The notes under the pieces: generated by a model
Databases searched by the model: none
Told to the model about the DNA's origin: nothing
Seen by the model: the letters and a program-made list of their open reading frames with translations, nothing else
Translations under genes and position numbers: made by a program
Assembly (NCBI RefSeq): GCF_024137965.1
Contig: NZ_CP099975.1
Coordinates: forward strand, 1,612,001-1,676,000
Length of the DNA stretch: 64,000 nt
Origin: Halomonas sp. Y3
Lineage (GTDB): Bacteria > Pseudomonadota > Gammaproteobacteria > Pseudomonadales > Halomonadaceae
Reading direction: 5' to 3'
Shown: piece after piece, positions 24,931-34,830 of the stretch
How positions within the stretch are numbered: position 1 is the stretch's first letter
Layout: every line of letters starts with the position of its first letter

Positions 24931-26838
24931 ATGCGCAAGAATCGCGACAACCTCAAGAGCCCCGAGCAGGAGCTGCGCATCTTCCGCTTGCGGGCGCTGC
25001 TCGCCGTGGTGCTTGTCTTCGCCCTCACCGGCGTGCTGATGGGGCGGCTGGCCTGGCTGCAGGTGGTACAGCATGAGGTCTACAGCACCCGTTCCGAGAA
25101 GAATCGGGTGCGGGTGGAGCCGCTGCCGCCGACCCGAGGCCTCATTTATGACCGCAACGGCGTGCTGCTGGCGGAAAATCGTCCCACGTACAACCTGACC
25201 CTGGTGCGCGAGCGGGTCGATGACCTGGATGCCACCCTGGGGCTGCTGGTGGAGCTCCTCGAGCTGCCGGAGGAGGAGGCCGAGGCCTTTCGGGTTCGCT
25301 CTCGCCAGCGCCAGCGCCCCTTCCAGCCGGCGCTGCTGATGAGCGACCTCGATGAGGAGCAGATCGCCCGGCTGTCGGTCAACCGCCACCTGCTGCCGGG
25401 GGTCGAGGTGGAGGCCCAGCTGCTGCGCTACTATCCTGATGCCGAGGTGATGGCCCACGCCCTGGGCTATGTGGGCCGCATCAACGCCGAGGAGCTGGCC
25501 AACCTGGACACGGGCCGCTACGCCGGCACCCACTTCATCGGCAAGACCGGCGTGGAGCGCTTCTACGAGGACCAGCTGCACGGTCAGGCGGGGCTACGCA
25601 AGGTGGAGACCAACGCCCGGGGCCGGGTGCTGCGCGAGCTGGGGCGTACCGATCCGGTGCCCGGCCAGAACATCACCCTGACCCTCGACCACGGTCTGCA
25701 GAAGCTGGCCTATGAGCTGCTCGACGGGCGGCGCGGCTCCATTGTGGCTATCGCGCCCCGCACCGGCGAGATCCTGGCCATGGTCTCCACGCCCGGCTTC
25801 GACAGCAACCAGTTCGTGACCGGCATCGACGTGGCTTCCTACCGGGCGCTGCAGGAGAACCTGGACCTGCCGCTCTACAACCGTGCCATCCGCGGCCACT
25901 ATCCTCCCGGCTCCACCATCAAGCCCTTCCTGGCCCTGGCGGGACTCGCCGAGGGGGTGATCACGCCGGATCGGACCATCAACGACCCCGGCTTCTATCA
26001 GCTGCCCAACGATACCCGCCGCTACCGCAACTGGCTGCGCTGGGGCCACGGTCGCGTCGACATGGAGCGTTCCATTGCCGTTTCCAATAACACCTACTAC
26101 TACGCCCTGGCCTACGATCTGGGGATCGATCGCATTCATGAGACGATGAGCGCCTTCGGCTTCGGGAAGCGCGTGGGGCACGACATCTTCGGCGAAAGCA
26201 CCGCCCTGATGCCCTCCCGGGAGTGGAAGCGGGGGCGCTTCAATCAGCCCTGGTACCCGGGAGAGACCCTCTCGGTGGGAATCGGCCAGGGCTACTGGCA
26301 GGTCACCCCGCTGCAGCTGGCCACCGCCACCGCGGTGCTGGCCAATCGCGGCGAGTGGGTCAAGCCGCGCCTGGCCAGCCGCATCGGTGACGAGGAGCTG
26401 CCGGCACGGCTCGCCGACACCCCGTCGGACATCGAGATTCCCCATGATGCCTGGTGGGATCGCATCTTCTCCGGCATGGAGAAGGTGCTCACCGGCCACG
26501 AGGGCACGGCGCGACGCACCGGGGTCGGACTCGAGTACCGCATGGCCGGCAAGTCCGGCACCGCCCAGGTCTTCTCCCTGGGCCAGGACCAGCGCTATAA
26601 CGCCGAGGAGCTGGCCGAGCGGCTGCGCGACCATGCGCTCTTCATGGCCTTTGCCCCCACCGAGGACCCGCAGATCGCGGTATCGGTGATCGTCGAGAAC
26701 GCCGGCGGCGGCAGCACCCACGCGGCGCATCTGGCTCGGGCCATGAGCGATGCCTGGCTGCTCAAGGACAGGGAGCCCGACGTGGAGGAGCTGCGCGAGG
26801 CGATGGCGGATGATGACAGCCAGGTAGCGGGGAACTGA
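24931..26838 (+). CDS. mrdA: Penicillin-binding protein 2
   Basis: A 635-residue class B PBP, the elongation-specific transpeptidase of the Rod complex. One N-terminal transmembrane helix (about residues 22-42) is followed by the dimerisation/pedestal region and the transpeptidase domain. The active serine is Ser328 in PGSTIKPF. SNN is in AVSNNTYYY and KSG in KSGTAQV. It builds side-wall murein in the periplasm together with RodA, encoded 2 bases downstream. Confidence 0.96.
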   Translation: MRKNRDNLKSPEQELRIFRLRALLAVVLVFALTGVLMGRLAWLQVVQHEVYSTRSEKNRVRVEPLPPTRGLIYDRNGVLLAENRPTYNLTLVRERVDDLDATLGLLVELLELPEEEAEAFRVRSRQRQRPFQPALLMSDLDEEQIARLSVNRHLLPGVEVEAQLLRYYPDAEVMAHALGYVGRINAEELANLDTGRYAGTHFIGKTGVERFYEDQLHGQAGLRKVETNARGRVLRELGRTDPVPGQNITLTLDHGLQKLAYELLDGRRGSIVAIAPRTGEILAMVSTPGFDSNQFVTGIDVASYRALQENLDLPLYNRAIRGHYPPGSTIKPFLALAGLAEGVITPDRTINDPGFYQLPNDTRRYRNWLRWGHGRVDMERSIAVSNNTYYYALAYDLGIDRIHETMSAFGFGKRVGHDIFGESTALMPSREWKRGRFNQPWYPGETLSVGIGQGYWQVTPLQLATATAVLANRGEWVKPRLASRIGDEELPARLADTPSDIEIPHDAWWDRIFSGMEKVLTGHEGTARRTGVGLEYRMAGKSGTAQVFSLGQDQRYNAEELAERLRDHALFMAFAPTEDPQIAVSVIVENAGGGSTHAAHLARAMSDAWLLKDREPDVEELREAMADDDSQVAGN

Positions 26839-26840
26839 CC

Positions 26841-28001
26841 ATGGGCATGATCGACCTCTCGCGTATCCTGCGCCCCTACCCGGTGCGCCCTCCGGCCAGC
26901 GGCATCTCCCGGCGGCGCAGCCTCTGGGAGCGGCTGCACCTGGACCCCTGGCTGCTGGGCATGCTGCTGGCGCTGATGGCGGCGGGGCTTATGGTGCTCT
27001 ACAGCGCCAGCGGCCAGCGCATCGAGCCGGTGATCGCCCAGGCCATCCGCTTCGGCGTGGCCCTGGTGGTGATGTTCCTGCTCGCCCAGCTCTCGCCCTC
27101 GACCCTGCTGCGCTGGGCGCTGCCGGTCTATGCCCTGGGGGTGCTGCTCCTGGTGGCGGTGGAGCTGGTGGGAGATGTGGGCATGGGGGCCAAGCGCTGG
27201 CTGGTGATTCCCGGGGTGATTCGCTTCCAGCCCTCGGAGATGATGAAGCTGGCCATGCCGCTGATGGTGGCGGCCTACCTCAGTCGGCGGGCGCTGCCGC
27301 CAACGCTGCGGGATATCGCGGTGTGCGGTCTGCTGGTCGGCCTGCCGGTGGCGCTGATCGCCAAGCAGCCCGACCTGGGCACCTCCCTGCTGGTGGCCTC
27401 CGCGGCGATCTTCGTGGTGCTGCTGGCGGGGCTCTCCTGGCGCTTCATCGCGGCCCTGGCGGCGCTCGCCGCGGCGGCACTGCCGCTGCTGTGGATGAAC
27501 CTGCACAACTATCAGCGCCAGCGGGTGCTGACCTTCCTGGACCCCAACAGCGACCCCCTGGGCTCGGGCTGGAACATCATCCAGTCCACCACCGCCATCG
27601 GCAGCGGCGGGGTATTCGGCAAGGGGTGGCTGCAGGGGACCCAGTCGCAGCTGGAGTTCCTGCCCGAGCGCCACACCGACTTCATCGTCGCCGTGCTCGG
27701 CGAGGAGTTCGGCCTGGTGGGCATGCTGGCCATCCTGGCGCTCTACCTGGCCATCATCAGTCGCGGCCTCTGGCTGGCTGCCGGCGCCCAGGAGACCTTC
27801 GGGCGCCTGGTGGCGGGCAGCATCATCCTGACCTTCTTCATCTATGTCTTCGTCAACGTGGGCATGGTCAGCGGCATCCTGCCGGTGGTGGGGGTGCCCC
27901 TGCCGCTGGTCAGCTATGGCGGTACCTCCAGCGTGACCTTGATGGCGGGTTTCGGTATTCTCATGGCCATTCATGCACACCGCCGTCTGCTGCCGCGCTA
28001 G
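26841..28001 (+). CDS. rodA: Peptidoglycan glycosyltransferase RodA
   Basis: A 386-residue SEDS protein with about ten membrane helices. GWNIIQSTTAIGSGG and LPVVGVPLPLVSYGGTSS are SEDS signatures; the region LPERHTDFIVAVLGEEFG carries the conserved acidic periplasmic loop. It polymerises lipid II for cell elongation in partnership with PBP2. The start follows the mrdA stop by 2 bases, so the two are coupled. Confidence 0.95.
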   Translation: MGMIDLSRILRPYPVRPPASGISRRRSLWERLHLDPWLLGMLLALMAAGLMVLYSASGQRIEPVIAQAIRFGVALVVMFLLAQLSPSTLLRWALPVYALGVLLLVAVELVGDVGMGAKRWLVIPGVIRFQPSEMMKLAMPLMVAAYLSRRALPPTLRDIAVCGLLVGLPVALIAKQPDLGTSLLVASAAIFVVLLAGLSWRFIAALAALAAAALPLLWMNLHNYQRQRVLTFLDPNSDPLGSGWNIIQSTTAIGSGGVFGKGWLQGTQSQLEFLPERHTDFIVAVLGEEFGLVGMLAILALYLAIISRGLWLAAGAQETFGRLVAGSIILTFFIYVFVNVGMVSGILPVVGVPLPLVSYGGTSSVTLMAGFGILMAIHAHRRLLPR

Positions 28002-28044
28002 CGCCAGCGGGCCGCGCCGAATGCCGGATCAGGGAGAGCGCAAG

Positions 28045-29100
28045 ATGCGGATTGGCAACCATGGAAAGCGAGTGCTGGTGGGGCTGGTCGCGTTCGGGGC
28101 GTCGCTGGGCGCCCTGGCGGCGGACTTCGACCCGCGCACCCATGACGAGACCCGCCAGCTGGTAGCAGAGCTTGCCGAGCGGGGCATCGAGCGGGAGTGG
28201 CTCGAAGCGGCCATGCGAAGTGCCGACTTCCAGCAGGGCGTGCTCGACGCCATGGCCGGCGCGGCGGAGCGCCGGCTGCGCTGGGACGAGTACCGCGAGA
28301 TCTTCCTGCAGCCCGAGCGTATCCACCGCGGGGTGACCTTCCTCGAGGTGCATCGCGACGCCTTCGAGCGCGCCGAGGCCGAGTTCGGCGTGCCGGCCGA
28401 GGTGATCGCCGCCATCATCGGGGTCGAGACCAGCTATGGCCGCTTTACCGGGCGCCACCGGGTGATCGACTCCCTGGCGACCCTGGCCTTTCACCACCCC
28501 AGCCGCGGCAGCTTCTTTCGCGGCGAGCTGGCCGCCTTCCTCGAGATCACCCACGAGCAGGGCGTCGAGCCCGGGGCCCTCAAGGGCTCCTATGCCGGCG
28601 CCATGGGCTATCCGCAGTTCATTCCCACCAGCTATCGGGCCTATGCCGTGGACTTCGACGGCGACGGCATTCGTGACCTCTGGACCAATCCGGTGGATGC
28701 CATCGGCAGCGTGGGCAACTACTTTGCCGAGCACGGCTGGCGGGGCGGCGAACCCATCTATCACGACGCCACGGGGCCGGAGATCCCCCCGGAGGCTATC
28801 GACTTCAACCGGGCGGCGCGCCCGCCGGGGGTGTCGGCGAGTGCCGTGGCCGAGGCCGGACTCAGGGTGCCCGATGACATAGAAGCGGATCGGCCGCTGC
28901 TGCCGGTCTCCCTGGAAGATGGCGAGGGCAACTGGCGCTACGTGCTCGGCGACCACAACTTCTACGTGATCACCCGCTACAACCACAGCCACCTCTACGC
29001 CATGGCGGTCACCGAGCTGGCCGAGGCCATCGCCGAGGCCCGCGCCCTGGATGCCCACTGGCTCGAGGCGGTAAGCGTCGATTCGGAGGAGCGCTCATGA
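28045..29100 (+). CDS. mltB: Membrane-bound lytic murein transglycosylase B
   Basis: A 351-residue family 3 lytic transglycosylase. The ATG at 28045 has AGGGAGAG 6 bases upstream and begins a signal peptide (GKRVLVGLVAFGASLGALA). The usual MltB lipobox cysteine is not seen here, so it may be a soluble periplasmic form. The catalytic acid is Glu128 in IIGVETSYGRFTG. GAMGYPQFIPTSY and DLWTNPVDAIGSVGNYF are further family signatures. It cleaves murein glycan strands to 1,6-anhydro ends. The stop overlaps rlpA (ATGA). Confidence 0.93.
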   Translation: MRIGNHGKRVLVGLVAFGASLGALAADFDPRTHDETRQLVAELAERGIEREWLEAAMRSADFQQGVLDAMAGAAERRLRWDEYREIFLQPERIHRGVTFLEVHRDAFERAEAEFGVPAEVIAAIIGVETSYGRFTGRHRVIDSLATLAFHHPSRGSFFRGELAAFLEITHEQGVEPGALKGSYAGAMGYPQFIPTSYRAYAVDFDGDGIRDLWTNPVDAIGSVGNYFAEHGWRGGEPIYHDATGPEIPPEAIDFNRAARPPGVSASAVAEAGLRVPDDIEADRPLLPVSLEDGEGNWRYVLGDHNFYVITRYNHSHLYAMAVTELAEAIAEARALDAHWLEAVSVDSEERS

Positions 29101-30092
29101 CAACCCGGCTGTGGTCCCTGGGGCTGGTCCTGCTGCTGGCGGGCTGTGCCGGCGGCGGCGGTCAGGCGCCCTCCACCCCCGCCGAGGGCGGCAGCCAGGC
29201 GGCCGCCGCGCCATCGTCCAGCGGTGGACGCTATGCCATGTCCGGCGATGCCTACCCGGTGGCGCCGCCGGATGTCAGCCGGGTGCCGGATGCGGTGCCG
29301 CGGCTGGAGCCGCTCTCCCGGGGGGGCAACCGCTCGACCTACGAGGTGTGGGGCAAGACCTACAGCGTGCTGCCCGATGCCCGGGGCTACGCCCGCCAGG
29401 GCACGGCGTCCTGGTACGGCGAGAAGTTCCACGGCTACGCGACCTCCAATGGCGAGATCTACGACATGTACAAGATGACCGCCGCCCACCGCTCGCTGCC
29501 GCTGCCCAGCTTCGTGCGCGTCACCAGCCTGGAGAATGGCCGCTCGGTGATCGTGCGGGTCAATGACCGCGGCCCCTTCCACAACGACCGCGAGATCGAC
29601 CTCTCCTATGCCGCCGCGGCGCGTCTGGATATCCTCGATCGCGGCACCGGCCGGGTGAAGGTAGAGGCGATCGACGTCGAGCAGTGGCTGGCGGAGAATG
29701 GTGGCGCCGAAGGCCGCGCCCGCAACGGCGCCGCCCCGGTGGCGCCGCCGGCCCGGCAGGCGGCTGGCCAGGTCGCCGCGGCGCCGGCCAGCCCTGCCGC
29801 CGCCAGCCCCGCTGACGGCAGCCCCGCGGATGGCCGCCCCGCGGATGGCCGCCCGGCTGACGGCAGCCCCATCTACCTGCAGATCGCCGCCCTGGGCTCC
29901 GCCGAGAGCGCCCGGGCGCTGCAGTCGCGTCTGGAGGCGGAGCTCTCCCGGCCGGTACGGGTGGCCGCATCGGCCGGCACCCACCGCGTCCAGGTGGGGC
30001 CCCTGGCCAGCGCCGATCAGGTGGAGCCGCTGCGAGGCGAGCTGCGCCGGGCCGGCTTCGAGCAGAGCTTTATCGTCAACGGCGCCGACTGA
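29097..30092 (+). CDS. rlpA: Rare lipoprotein A (septal ring lytic transglycosylase)
   Basis: A 331-residue lipoprotein: lipobox LLLAGC with Cys17, a flexible segment, a double-psi beta-barrel domain with GTASWYGEKFHGYATSNGE and VRVNDRGPF, a Pro/Ala-rich linker with four 15-bp repeats, and a C-terminal SPOR domain (about 260-329) that binds denuded glycan. In Pseudomonas aeruginosa RlpA cleaves naked glycan strands at division. It is coupled to mltB, giving two transglycosylases in a row. Confidence 0.93.
   Translation: MTTRLWSLGLVLLLAGCAGGGGQAPSTPAEGGSQAAAAPSSSGGRYAMSGDAYPVAPPDVSRVPDAVPRLEPLSRGGNRSTYEVWGKTYSVLPDARGYARQGTASWYGEKFHGYATSNGEIYDMYKMTAAHRSLPLPSFVRVTSLENGRSVIVRVNDRGPFHNDREIDLSYAAAARLDILDRGTGRVKVEAIDVEQWLAENGGAEGRARNGAAPVAPPARQAAGQVAAAPASPAAASPADGSPADGRPADGRPADGSPIYLQIAALGSAESARALQSRLEAELSRPVRVAASAGTHRVQVGPLASADQVEPLRGELRRAGFEQSFIVNGAD
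29805..29864 (+). repeat. Four 15-bp tandem repeats in rlpA
   Basis: Copies at 29805, 29820, 29835 and 29850 each read close to AGCCCCGCGGATGGC and encode SPADG or RPADG in the linker before the SPOR domain. Copy number can change without a frameshift. Confidence 0.85.
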
Positions 30093-30136
30093 GCGCCGTC
30101 CCCTTCCCCGATGATCGTTTGGTGAGATTCGTCCCC

Positions 30137-31351
30137 ATGAGAGAGCTGTTTTCATTTCAACGCCTGCGGCTGGTGCCGCTGCTGCTGGCCTGCCTGCTGA
30201 TGGTCTCGAGCCTGGCTTCGGCCCAGAGCGTGCCGGTGCCTCAGCCTCAGCCCCAGACCATGATCCCGTCACCGCCCCGGCTGGCGGCCAACTCCTGGAT
30301 CCTGATGGATGCCGACAGCGGCCGGGTGCTGGTGGCGCACAACGCCGACGAGCGGCTGCCGCCGGCCAGCCTGACCAAGCTGATGACCGCCTATCTGGTC
30401 GAGCGCGAGCTGGACCGCGGCAACATCAGCATGAGTGACATGGTGCGGGTCAGCGAGAACGCCTGGCGCACCGGCGGCTCCAAGATGTTCATCGAGGTGG
30501 ATACCCAGGTCTCCATCCGCGATCTGCTCTACGGGATCATCATCTCCTCGGGCAACGACGCCAGCGTGGCGGTGGCCGAGCACCTGGCCGGCGGCGAGGC
30601 CCCCTTCGCCGACCTGATGAACCAGCACGCGACCCGCCTGGGTCTGCACAATACCAGCTTCAAGAACGCCACCGGCCTGCCGCACCCCGAGCAGTACTCA
30701 TCGGCCCGCGACATGGCGCTGCTCTCTCAGTACATCATCAACGACTATCCTGAGCACTATGCGGTCTATGCCGAGAAGTACTTTACCTACAACGACATCC
30801 GCCAGCCCAACCGCAACCGCCTGCTGTGGCGCGACCCCAGCGTCGACGGTCTGAAGACCGGCTGGACCACCGAGGCCGGTTACGGCCTGGTGGCTTCCGC
30901 CAAGCGCGACGGCATGCGGCTGATCTCGGTGGTGATGGGCACCAGCTCCGAGGAGGCGCGGGCCCAGGAGACCCAGAAGCTTCTCAGCTACGGTTTCCGC
31001 TACTTCGAGACCCTCAAGCTCTATGACGCCGGCAGCGTGCTCAATACGCCGCGGGTCTGGGGCGGAGAGGAGAACACGCTGCAGGCGGGGGTCGATCGCG
31101 ACGTGGTGATGACCGTGCCCCGGGCCCGCAACGAGGAGCTGAGCGCTCGGCTCGATATCCAGGCCGACCTGGCCGCCCCCATCGCGGCGGGCCAGCGGAT
31201 CGGTACCCTCGAGGTGCGCCTCGGCGATGAGGTGGTGGGCGAGCAGCCGCTGGTGGCGCTGGAGTCGGTGGAGGAGGGCGGCTTCGTCAAGAAGCTGTTC
31301 GACCAGGTGCGCCGCTTCTTTGCCAATCTCGTCGGCGGCTGGTTCGGCTGA
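30137..31351 (+). CDS. dacA: D-alanyl-D-alanine carboxypeptidase (PBP5/6 type)
   Basis: A 404-residue low-molecular-weight PBP that trims the terminal D-Ala of murein pentapeptides. A signal peptide (cut near ASA) is followed by the peptidase domain with Ser78 in SLTK, SGN at 138-140 and KTG at 240-242. A beta-rich PBP5 C-terminal domain and an amphipathic membrane-anchoring helix (FVKKLFDQVRRFFANLVGGW) follow. The ATG at 30137 is preferred over an upstream in-frame TTG at 30119, but the ribosome site is weak. Confidence 0.95.
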   Translation: MRELFSFQRLRLVPLLLACLLMVSSLASAQSVPVPQPQPQTMIPSPPRLAANSWILMDADSGRVLVAHNADERLPPASLTKLMTAYLVERELDRGNISMSDMVRVSENAWRTGGSKMFIEVDTQVSIRDLLYGIIISSGNDASVAVAEHLAGGEAPFADLMNQHATRLGLHNTSFKNATGLPHPEQYSSARDMALLSQYIINDYPEHYAVYAEKYFTYNDIRQPNRNRLLWRDPSVDGLKTGWTTEAGYGLVASAKRDGMRLISVVMGTSSEEARAQETQKLLSYGFRYFETLKLYDAGSVLNTPRVWGGEENTLQAGVDRDVVMTVPRARNEELSARLDIQADLAAPIAAGQRIGTLEVRLGDEVVGEQPLVALESVEEGGFVKKLFDQVRRFFANLVGGWFG

Positions 31352-31357
31352 GCCGCT

Positions 31358-31392
31358 GGCAAGCGCCGGGCGCAGGGTGCTCGGCGCTTGCC
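31358..31392 (+). terminator. 11-bp terminator hairpin after dacA
   Basis: GGCAAGCGCCG (31358-31368) pairs perfectly with CGGCGCTTGCC (31382-31392). A short GTTGGTGT stretch follows in place of a U-tract. It separates the murein genes from ybeD-lipB. Confidence 0.55.
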
Positions 31393-31393
31393 G

Positions 31394-31423
31394 TTGGTGT
31401 CGCCGCCCCAGGTTGCGTAAAAT
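31394..31423 (+). promoter_or_regulatory. Candidate ybeD-lipB promoter
   Basis: TTGGTG (31394-31399) and TAAAAT (31418-31423) are 18 bases apart, directly after the dacA terminator and 32 bases before the ybeD start. Confidence 0.5.
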
Positions 31424-31455
31424 GGCGGCAAACCCCATGAATCATGAGCCCCGAG

Positions 31456-31767
31456 ATGAGCGACAAGTCTCTTCGCGACCTGCGTCAGCCGAGCCGTCCG
31501 GCCTCCGGCAGGCCGCCCAGAATCACCTTTCCCTGCGACTACCCCATCAAGGTGGTAGGCGACGCGGCGGAGGACTTTCCGGCGGTGGTCTGCCAGGTGG
31601 TCACCCGGCATGCGCCCGACTTCGACGCCGCCCAGATGCAGGTGGTCGACAGCCGCAACGGTCGTTTCCAGTCGGTGCGCCTGACCATCCGCGCCACCGG
31701 TGAGGCCCAGCTCCAGGCGCTCTTCGTCGAGCTCAAGGCCACCGGCCGCGTGCATATGGTGGTGTGA
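31456..31767 (+). CDS. ybeD: YbeD/DUF493 family protein
   Basis: About 103 residues of the YbeD family, a small ACT-like ferredoxin-fold protein always found next to lip[18 protein letters not shown] and the C-terminal VHMVV match the family. Its role is unknown; a regulatory link to lipoate metabolism is inferred from gene order only. Two start codons are possible, ATG at 31444 and ATG at 31456; neither has a clear ribosome site, and the second gives MSDKSLRDL. The stop overlaps the lipB ATG by one base. Confidence 0.88.
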   Translation: MSDKSLRDLRQPSRPASGRPPRITFPCDYPIKVVGDAAEDFPAVVCQVVTRHAPDFDAAQMQVVDSRNGRFQSVRLTIRATGEAQLQALFVELKATGRVHMVV

Positions 31768-32447
31768 TGACCCAGGTCTCGGCGCTGCCGCCCATCGAGC
31801 TCCATCGCCTGGGCCGGCGGCCCTACGCGCCCGTCTGGCAGGCCATGCGCGACCTCACCGACGAGCGCGACGACACCACGCCGGATCAGTTCTGGCTGGT
31901 GGAGCACGACCCCGTCTTTACTCAGGGGAAGGCCGGCAAGCCCGAGCATCTGCTGATGCCGGGTGATATTCCGGTGGTGCAGACCGACCGCGGCGGCCAG
32001 GTCACCTACCATGGCCCTGGCCAGCTGGTGCTCTATCCGCTGATCGACGTGCGGCGGTCGCGGCTGGGCGTGCGGGAGCTGGTCAGCGCCCTGGAGAATG
32101 CGGTGATCGCCCTGCTCGCCGAGCGGGGCGTCGACGCTCGGGCGCGCCCGGATGCGCCGGGGGTCTATGTCCAGACCGAGGCCGGGGAGGCCAAGATCGC
32201 CTCCCTGGGGCTGCGGATTCGCCGCGGCGGCAGCTTCCACGGCGTGGCGCTCAACGTCGACGGCGACCTTTCCCCCTTTGCGCGCATCAACCCCTGCGGC
32301 TATGCGGGCATGGCGATGACGCGCCTGGCGGATCTGGTGGAAGACTGCCCGGATGTGGCGGAGGTGGGGGAGCGCCTGGCGGAGTGCCTGGCACGGGAGT
32401 TGGGGCGCGAAATAGTCAGGAAGGAGGCGCGAGGAACGAGGGGCTAG
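31767..32447 (+). CDS. lipB: Octanoyl-[acyl-carrier-protein]:protein N-octanoyltransferase
   Basis: A 226-residue enzyme that moves octanoate from ACP to lipoyl domains, the first step of lipoate synthesis. [18 protein letters not shown] is the acyl-binding motif; the catalytic Lys is in AKIASLG and the catalytic Cys in INPCGYAG. The start ATG overlaps the ybeD stop. The last codons (EARGTRG) run into a GCGAGG hairpin that faces convergent lipA, so the tail may have been extended by that repeat. Confidence 0.95.
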   Translation: MTQVSALPPIELHRLGRRPYAPVWQAMRDLTDERDDTTPDQFWLVEHDPVFTQGKAGKPEHLLMPGDIPVVQTDRGGQVTYHGPGQLVLYPLIDVRRSRLGVRELVSALENAVIALLAERGVDARARPDAPGVYVQTEAGEAKIASLGLRIRRGGSFHGVALNVDGDLSPFARINPCGYAGMAMTRLADLVEDCPDVAEVGERLAECLARELGREIVRKEARGTRG

Positions 32448-32466
32448 AGTGTCCTCGCTTCCTCGC
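32429..32466. repeat. GCGAGG hairpin between lipB and lipA
   Basis: GCGAGGAACGAGG (32429-32441) pairs with CCTCGC-TTCCTCGC (32453-32466) with a single bulged base, making a 13-bp stem. It covers the last lipB codons and may end both convergent transcripts. The unit is related to the heptamer array at 14904-14970. Confidence 0.6.
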
Positions 32467-32478
32467 CCCTTGTGCCTG

Positions 32479-33534
32479 TTATCCCACGTTGACCGCGTCG
32501 ATGCGGTTGGGGTCGGGCGCCTGCCCGGGCACCTCCGCCGGGGCAGCCAGGCCCAGGTTGTTCTTCTCGAAGACTCGGTCGGCCCGGTAGCTGGAGCGCA
32601 CCAGGGGGCCGGCGGCCACCTCCATGAAGCCCTTCTCCAGGCCGATCTGGCGCAGGCGCTCGAACTCCGCCGGCGAGACCCAGCGCTCCACCGGCAGGTG
32701 GTTGCGGGTGGGGCGCAGGTACTGGCCCAGGGTGACGATATCCACCCCGATCTCACGCAGGTCGTCGAAGGTGGCCAGTATCTCCTCGTCGGTCTCGCCC
32801 AGGCCCAGCATCAGGCTGGTCTTGGTGAGCACTTCGGGGTTGTGGCGCTTGGCGTGGGCCAGCACGTCCAGGGTCTTGCGGTAGCCGGCACGAGGGTCGC
32901 GGACCCGCCGGGTCAGACGCTCCACGGTCTCGACGTTCTGGGCGAACACCTCGAGGCCGGAGTCCACCACCGCCTCGATGGCGCTTTGCTCGCCGTCGAA
33001 GTCGGGGGTCAGCGCTTCGACCACTACCTCGGGGGTGTTCTCCTTGATGGCGCGAATGCAGGCCGCATAGTGGGCGGCGCCGCCGTCCTCCAGGTCGTCG
33101 CGGTCCACCGAGGTCAGCACCACGTAGCGCAGCCCCATCAGCTCCACCGACTGGGCGGTATTGGCGGGCTCCTCGGCGTCTAGCCAGCCGCCCGGGTTGC
33201 CGGTGTCCACGGCGCAGAAGCGGCAGGCGCGGGTGCAGACCGAGCCCATCAGCATGATGGTGGCGGTGCCGTTGCTCCAGCACTCCCCCATGTTGGGGCA
33301 GTGGGACTCGGCGCAGACGGTGCTCAGGCGGTGCTCGCTGACGTTGCGCTTGACCGCCTCGAAGCGCTCGCCGCCGGGGATCTGGGCGCGCAGCCACTTG
33401 GGCTTGGGGCCGCTGACGCCGCCGCCCTCGTCCTGCTGAGGGCGCTGCTTGATGCCGTCCTTGATGGCGGCGAAGCCGTGCTCGGTGCGGAACTTCTCGC
33501 CGCTGGGAACGTGACTGGAGGTCTTGTCGCTCAT
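32479..33534 (-). CDS. lipA: Lipoyl synthase
   Basis: A 351-residue radical-SAM enzyme that inserts two sulfurs into octanoyl groups. Both clusters are visible: the auxiliary cluster in [12 protein letters not shown] and the radical-SAM CxxxCxxC in [11 protein letters not shown]-type family motifs [15 protein letters not shown] and [13 protein letters not shown] are present. An N-terminal extension of about 45 residues is charged and Gly rich. lipA is convergent with lipB rather than in the usual lipB-lipA operon. Confidence 0.96.
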   Translation of the reverse strand: MSDKTSSHVPSGEKFRTEHGFAAIKDGIKQRPQQDEGGGVSGPKPKWLRAQIPGGERFEAVKRNVSEHRLSTVCAESHCPNMGECWSNGTATIMLMGSVCTRACRFCAVDTGNPGGWLDAEEPANTAQSVELMGLRYVVLTSVDRDDLEDGGAAHYAACIRAIKENTPEVVVEALTPDFDGEQSAIEAVVDSGLEVFAQNVETVERLTRRVRDPRAGYRKTLDVLAHAKRHNPEVLTKTSLMLGLGETDEEILATFDDLREIGVDIVTLGQYLRPTRNHLPVERWVSPAEFERLRQIGLEKGFMEVAAGPLVRSSYRADRVFEKNNLGLAAPAEVPGQAPDPNRIDAVNVG

Positions 33535-33721
33535 GGAGGGTGAGCCCCTTCGCTCGGCCCGGCCTGCGGGGCGGGCGCTCGCCTCGGGGGAGAGGCGCCG
33601 GCCGCCGGGGGCGGGCTGCTGGTTACTGGGTTGCAGGCGCCCAATCTACCATAGTCGCAGGGCCGCGGCATCGTCCCGGGGGACCATCTGGTCGGGCCAT
33701 GACCTGGCTCATGGGGTCCGC

Positions 33722-34705
33722 TCAGGAGCTCAGCGGCAGGCACTCGACGCCGTGGTTGGGCAGCGGGCGGGGCGGAGCCTGGAAGTGAGCGTGAAATTCC
33801 GCCAGGTGCTCGCGCACGAAGTGCAGGAAGAGCTCGGTGACCGGCGTCGGGAAGCGCTCCCGAGGGTAGACGGTGCACCAGGAGTGGCGCAGCGGGAAGC
33901 CGGGGAGGGCGAGCTCCTCGAGCAGCCCCGCCTCGAGCTCCAGGCGCACGGCGAGACGCGGCAGCACGGCGACGCCGAGCTGGGCCATCACCCCCTGCTT
34001 GACCGCTTCGTTGGTGCCGAGCTCGATGCGGTGGGGGAGGCCGACGTCCTGTTCGGCGGCCAGCTCCTCGAAGGCGCTGCGCACCCCGGAGCCCGGCTCG
34101 CGCATCAGCACGTAGTGGCGGGCGAAGTCCTCGAGGGTGGGGGCCGCAGCCTGGAGCAGGGGGTGGCCGGGCCACACCAGGGGCACCATCTCGTTGTCCA
34201 GGATCGGCATGAAGACCAGCTCCCGGTCCTCGGGCACCCGTGCCATGATGACCAGGTCGTCGCGCCGCTCGGCGAGGCGCTCCAGGGCCTGGCTGCGGTT
34301 GCACACCTTGAGGCGCACCTGGACGTTGGGGTAGTGGGCGCGGAAGCGGGCGAGCAGGAAGGGCACCACGTACTGGGCGGTGGAGACCGCTGCCAGGTTG
34401 AGCTCGCCGCGAATGGTACCCGACATGTCGGAGAGCGCCATCTGCAGCCGCGACACCTGGCCGAAGATGGCGCGCACCGAGGCCGCCAGGGCGTCGGCCG
34501 CCGGCAGCACGTGCAGGGTCTTGCCGGCATACTTGAAGAGCGGCTGCCCCAGCGCCTGTTCCAGCTGGCGGATCTGGGCGCTGACCGCAGGCTGGGTCAG
34601 CCCCAGCTGCTCGGCCGCGCGCGAGTAGGAGTGCTGGTCGTGAACCGCCTGGAAGACCTGCAGCTGACGAAAGGTCAGCTTGTTGAGCAGCTTGGGAGTG
34701 GTCAT
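33722..34705 (-). CDS. LysR-family transcriptional regulator
   Basis: A 327-residue LysR regulator. The winged helix-turn-helix is at residues about 9-65 (LTFRQLQVFQAVHDQHSYSR, then AAEQLGLTQPAVSAQIRQLE), followed by a linker helix and a periplasmic-binding-like effector domain. The N-terminal sequence is closest in feel to CbbR/RbcR-type regulators, but the effector is not predictable. It is divergent from the biotin-carboxylase-like gene at 34831 across 125 bases, the standard arrangement for a LysR protein and its target. The intergenic AATTCGATATTCATGCTAG is the most likely operator region. Confidence 0.88.
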   Translation of the reverse strand: MTTPKLLNKLTFRQLQVFQAVHDQHSYSRAAEQLGLTQPAVSAQIRQLEQALGQPLFKYAGKTLHVLPAADALAASVRAIFGQVSRLQMALSDMSGTIRGELNLAAVSTAQYVVPFLLARFRAHYPNVQVRLKVCNRSQALERLAERRDDLVIMARVPEDRELVFMPILDNEMVPLVWPGHPLLQAAAPTLEDFARHYVLMREPGSGVRSAFEELAAEQDVGLPHRIELGTNEAVKQGVMAQLGVAVLPRLAVRLELEAGLLEELALPGFPLRHSWCTVYPRERFPTPVTELFLHFVREHLAEFHAHFQAPPRPLPNHGVECLPLSS

Positions 34706-34830
34706 GGGCGCTTGCCGGAGGGTACCGCCGGCCTCCTGTCAATTCGATATTCATGCTAGCACTGCCGGGCTCGGGGAGGCCATCCCGGCTGACGCTATCC
34801 ACCCCGGGCCCCGAGGAGATCTGATTCACC

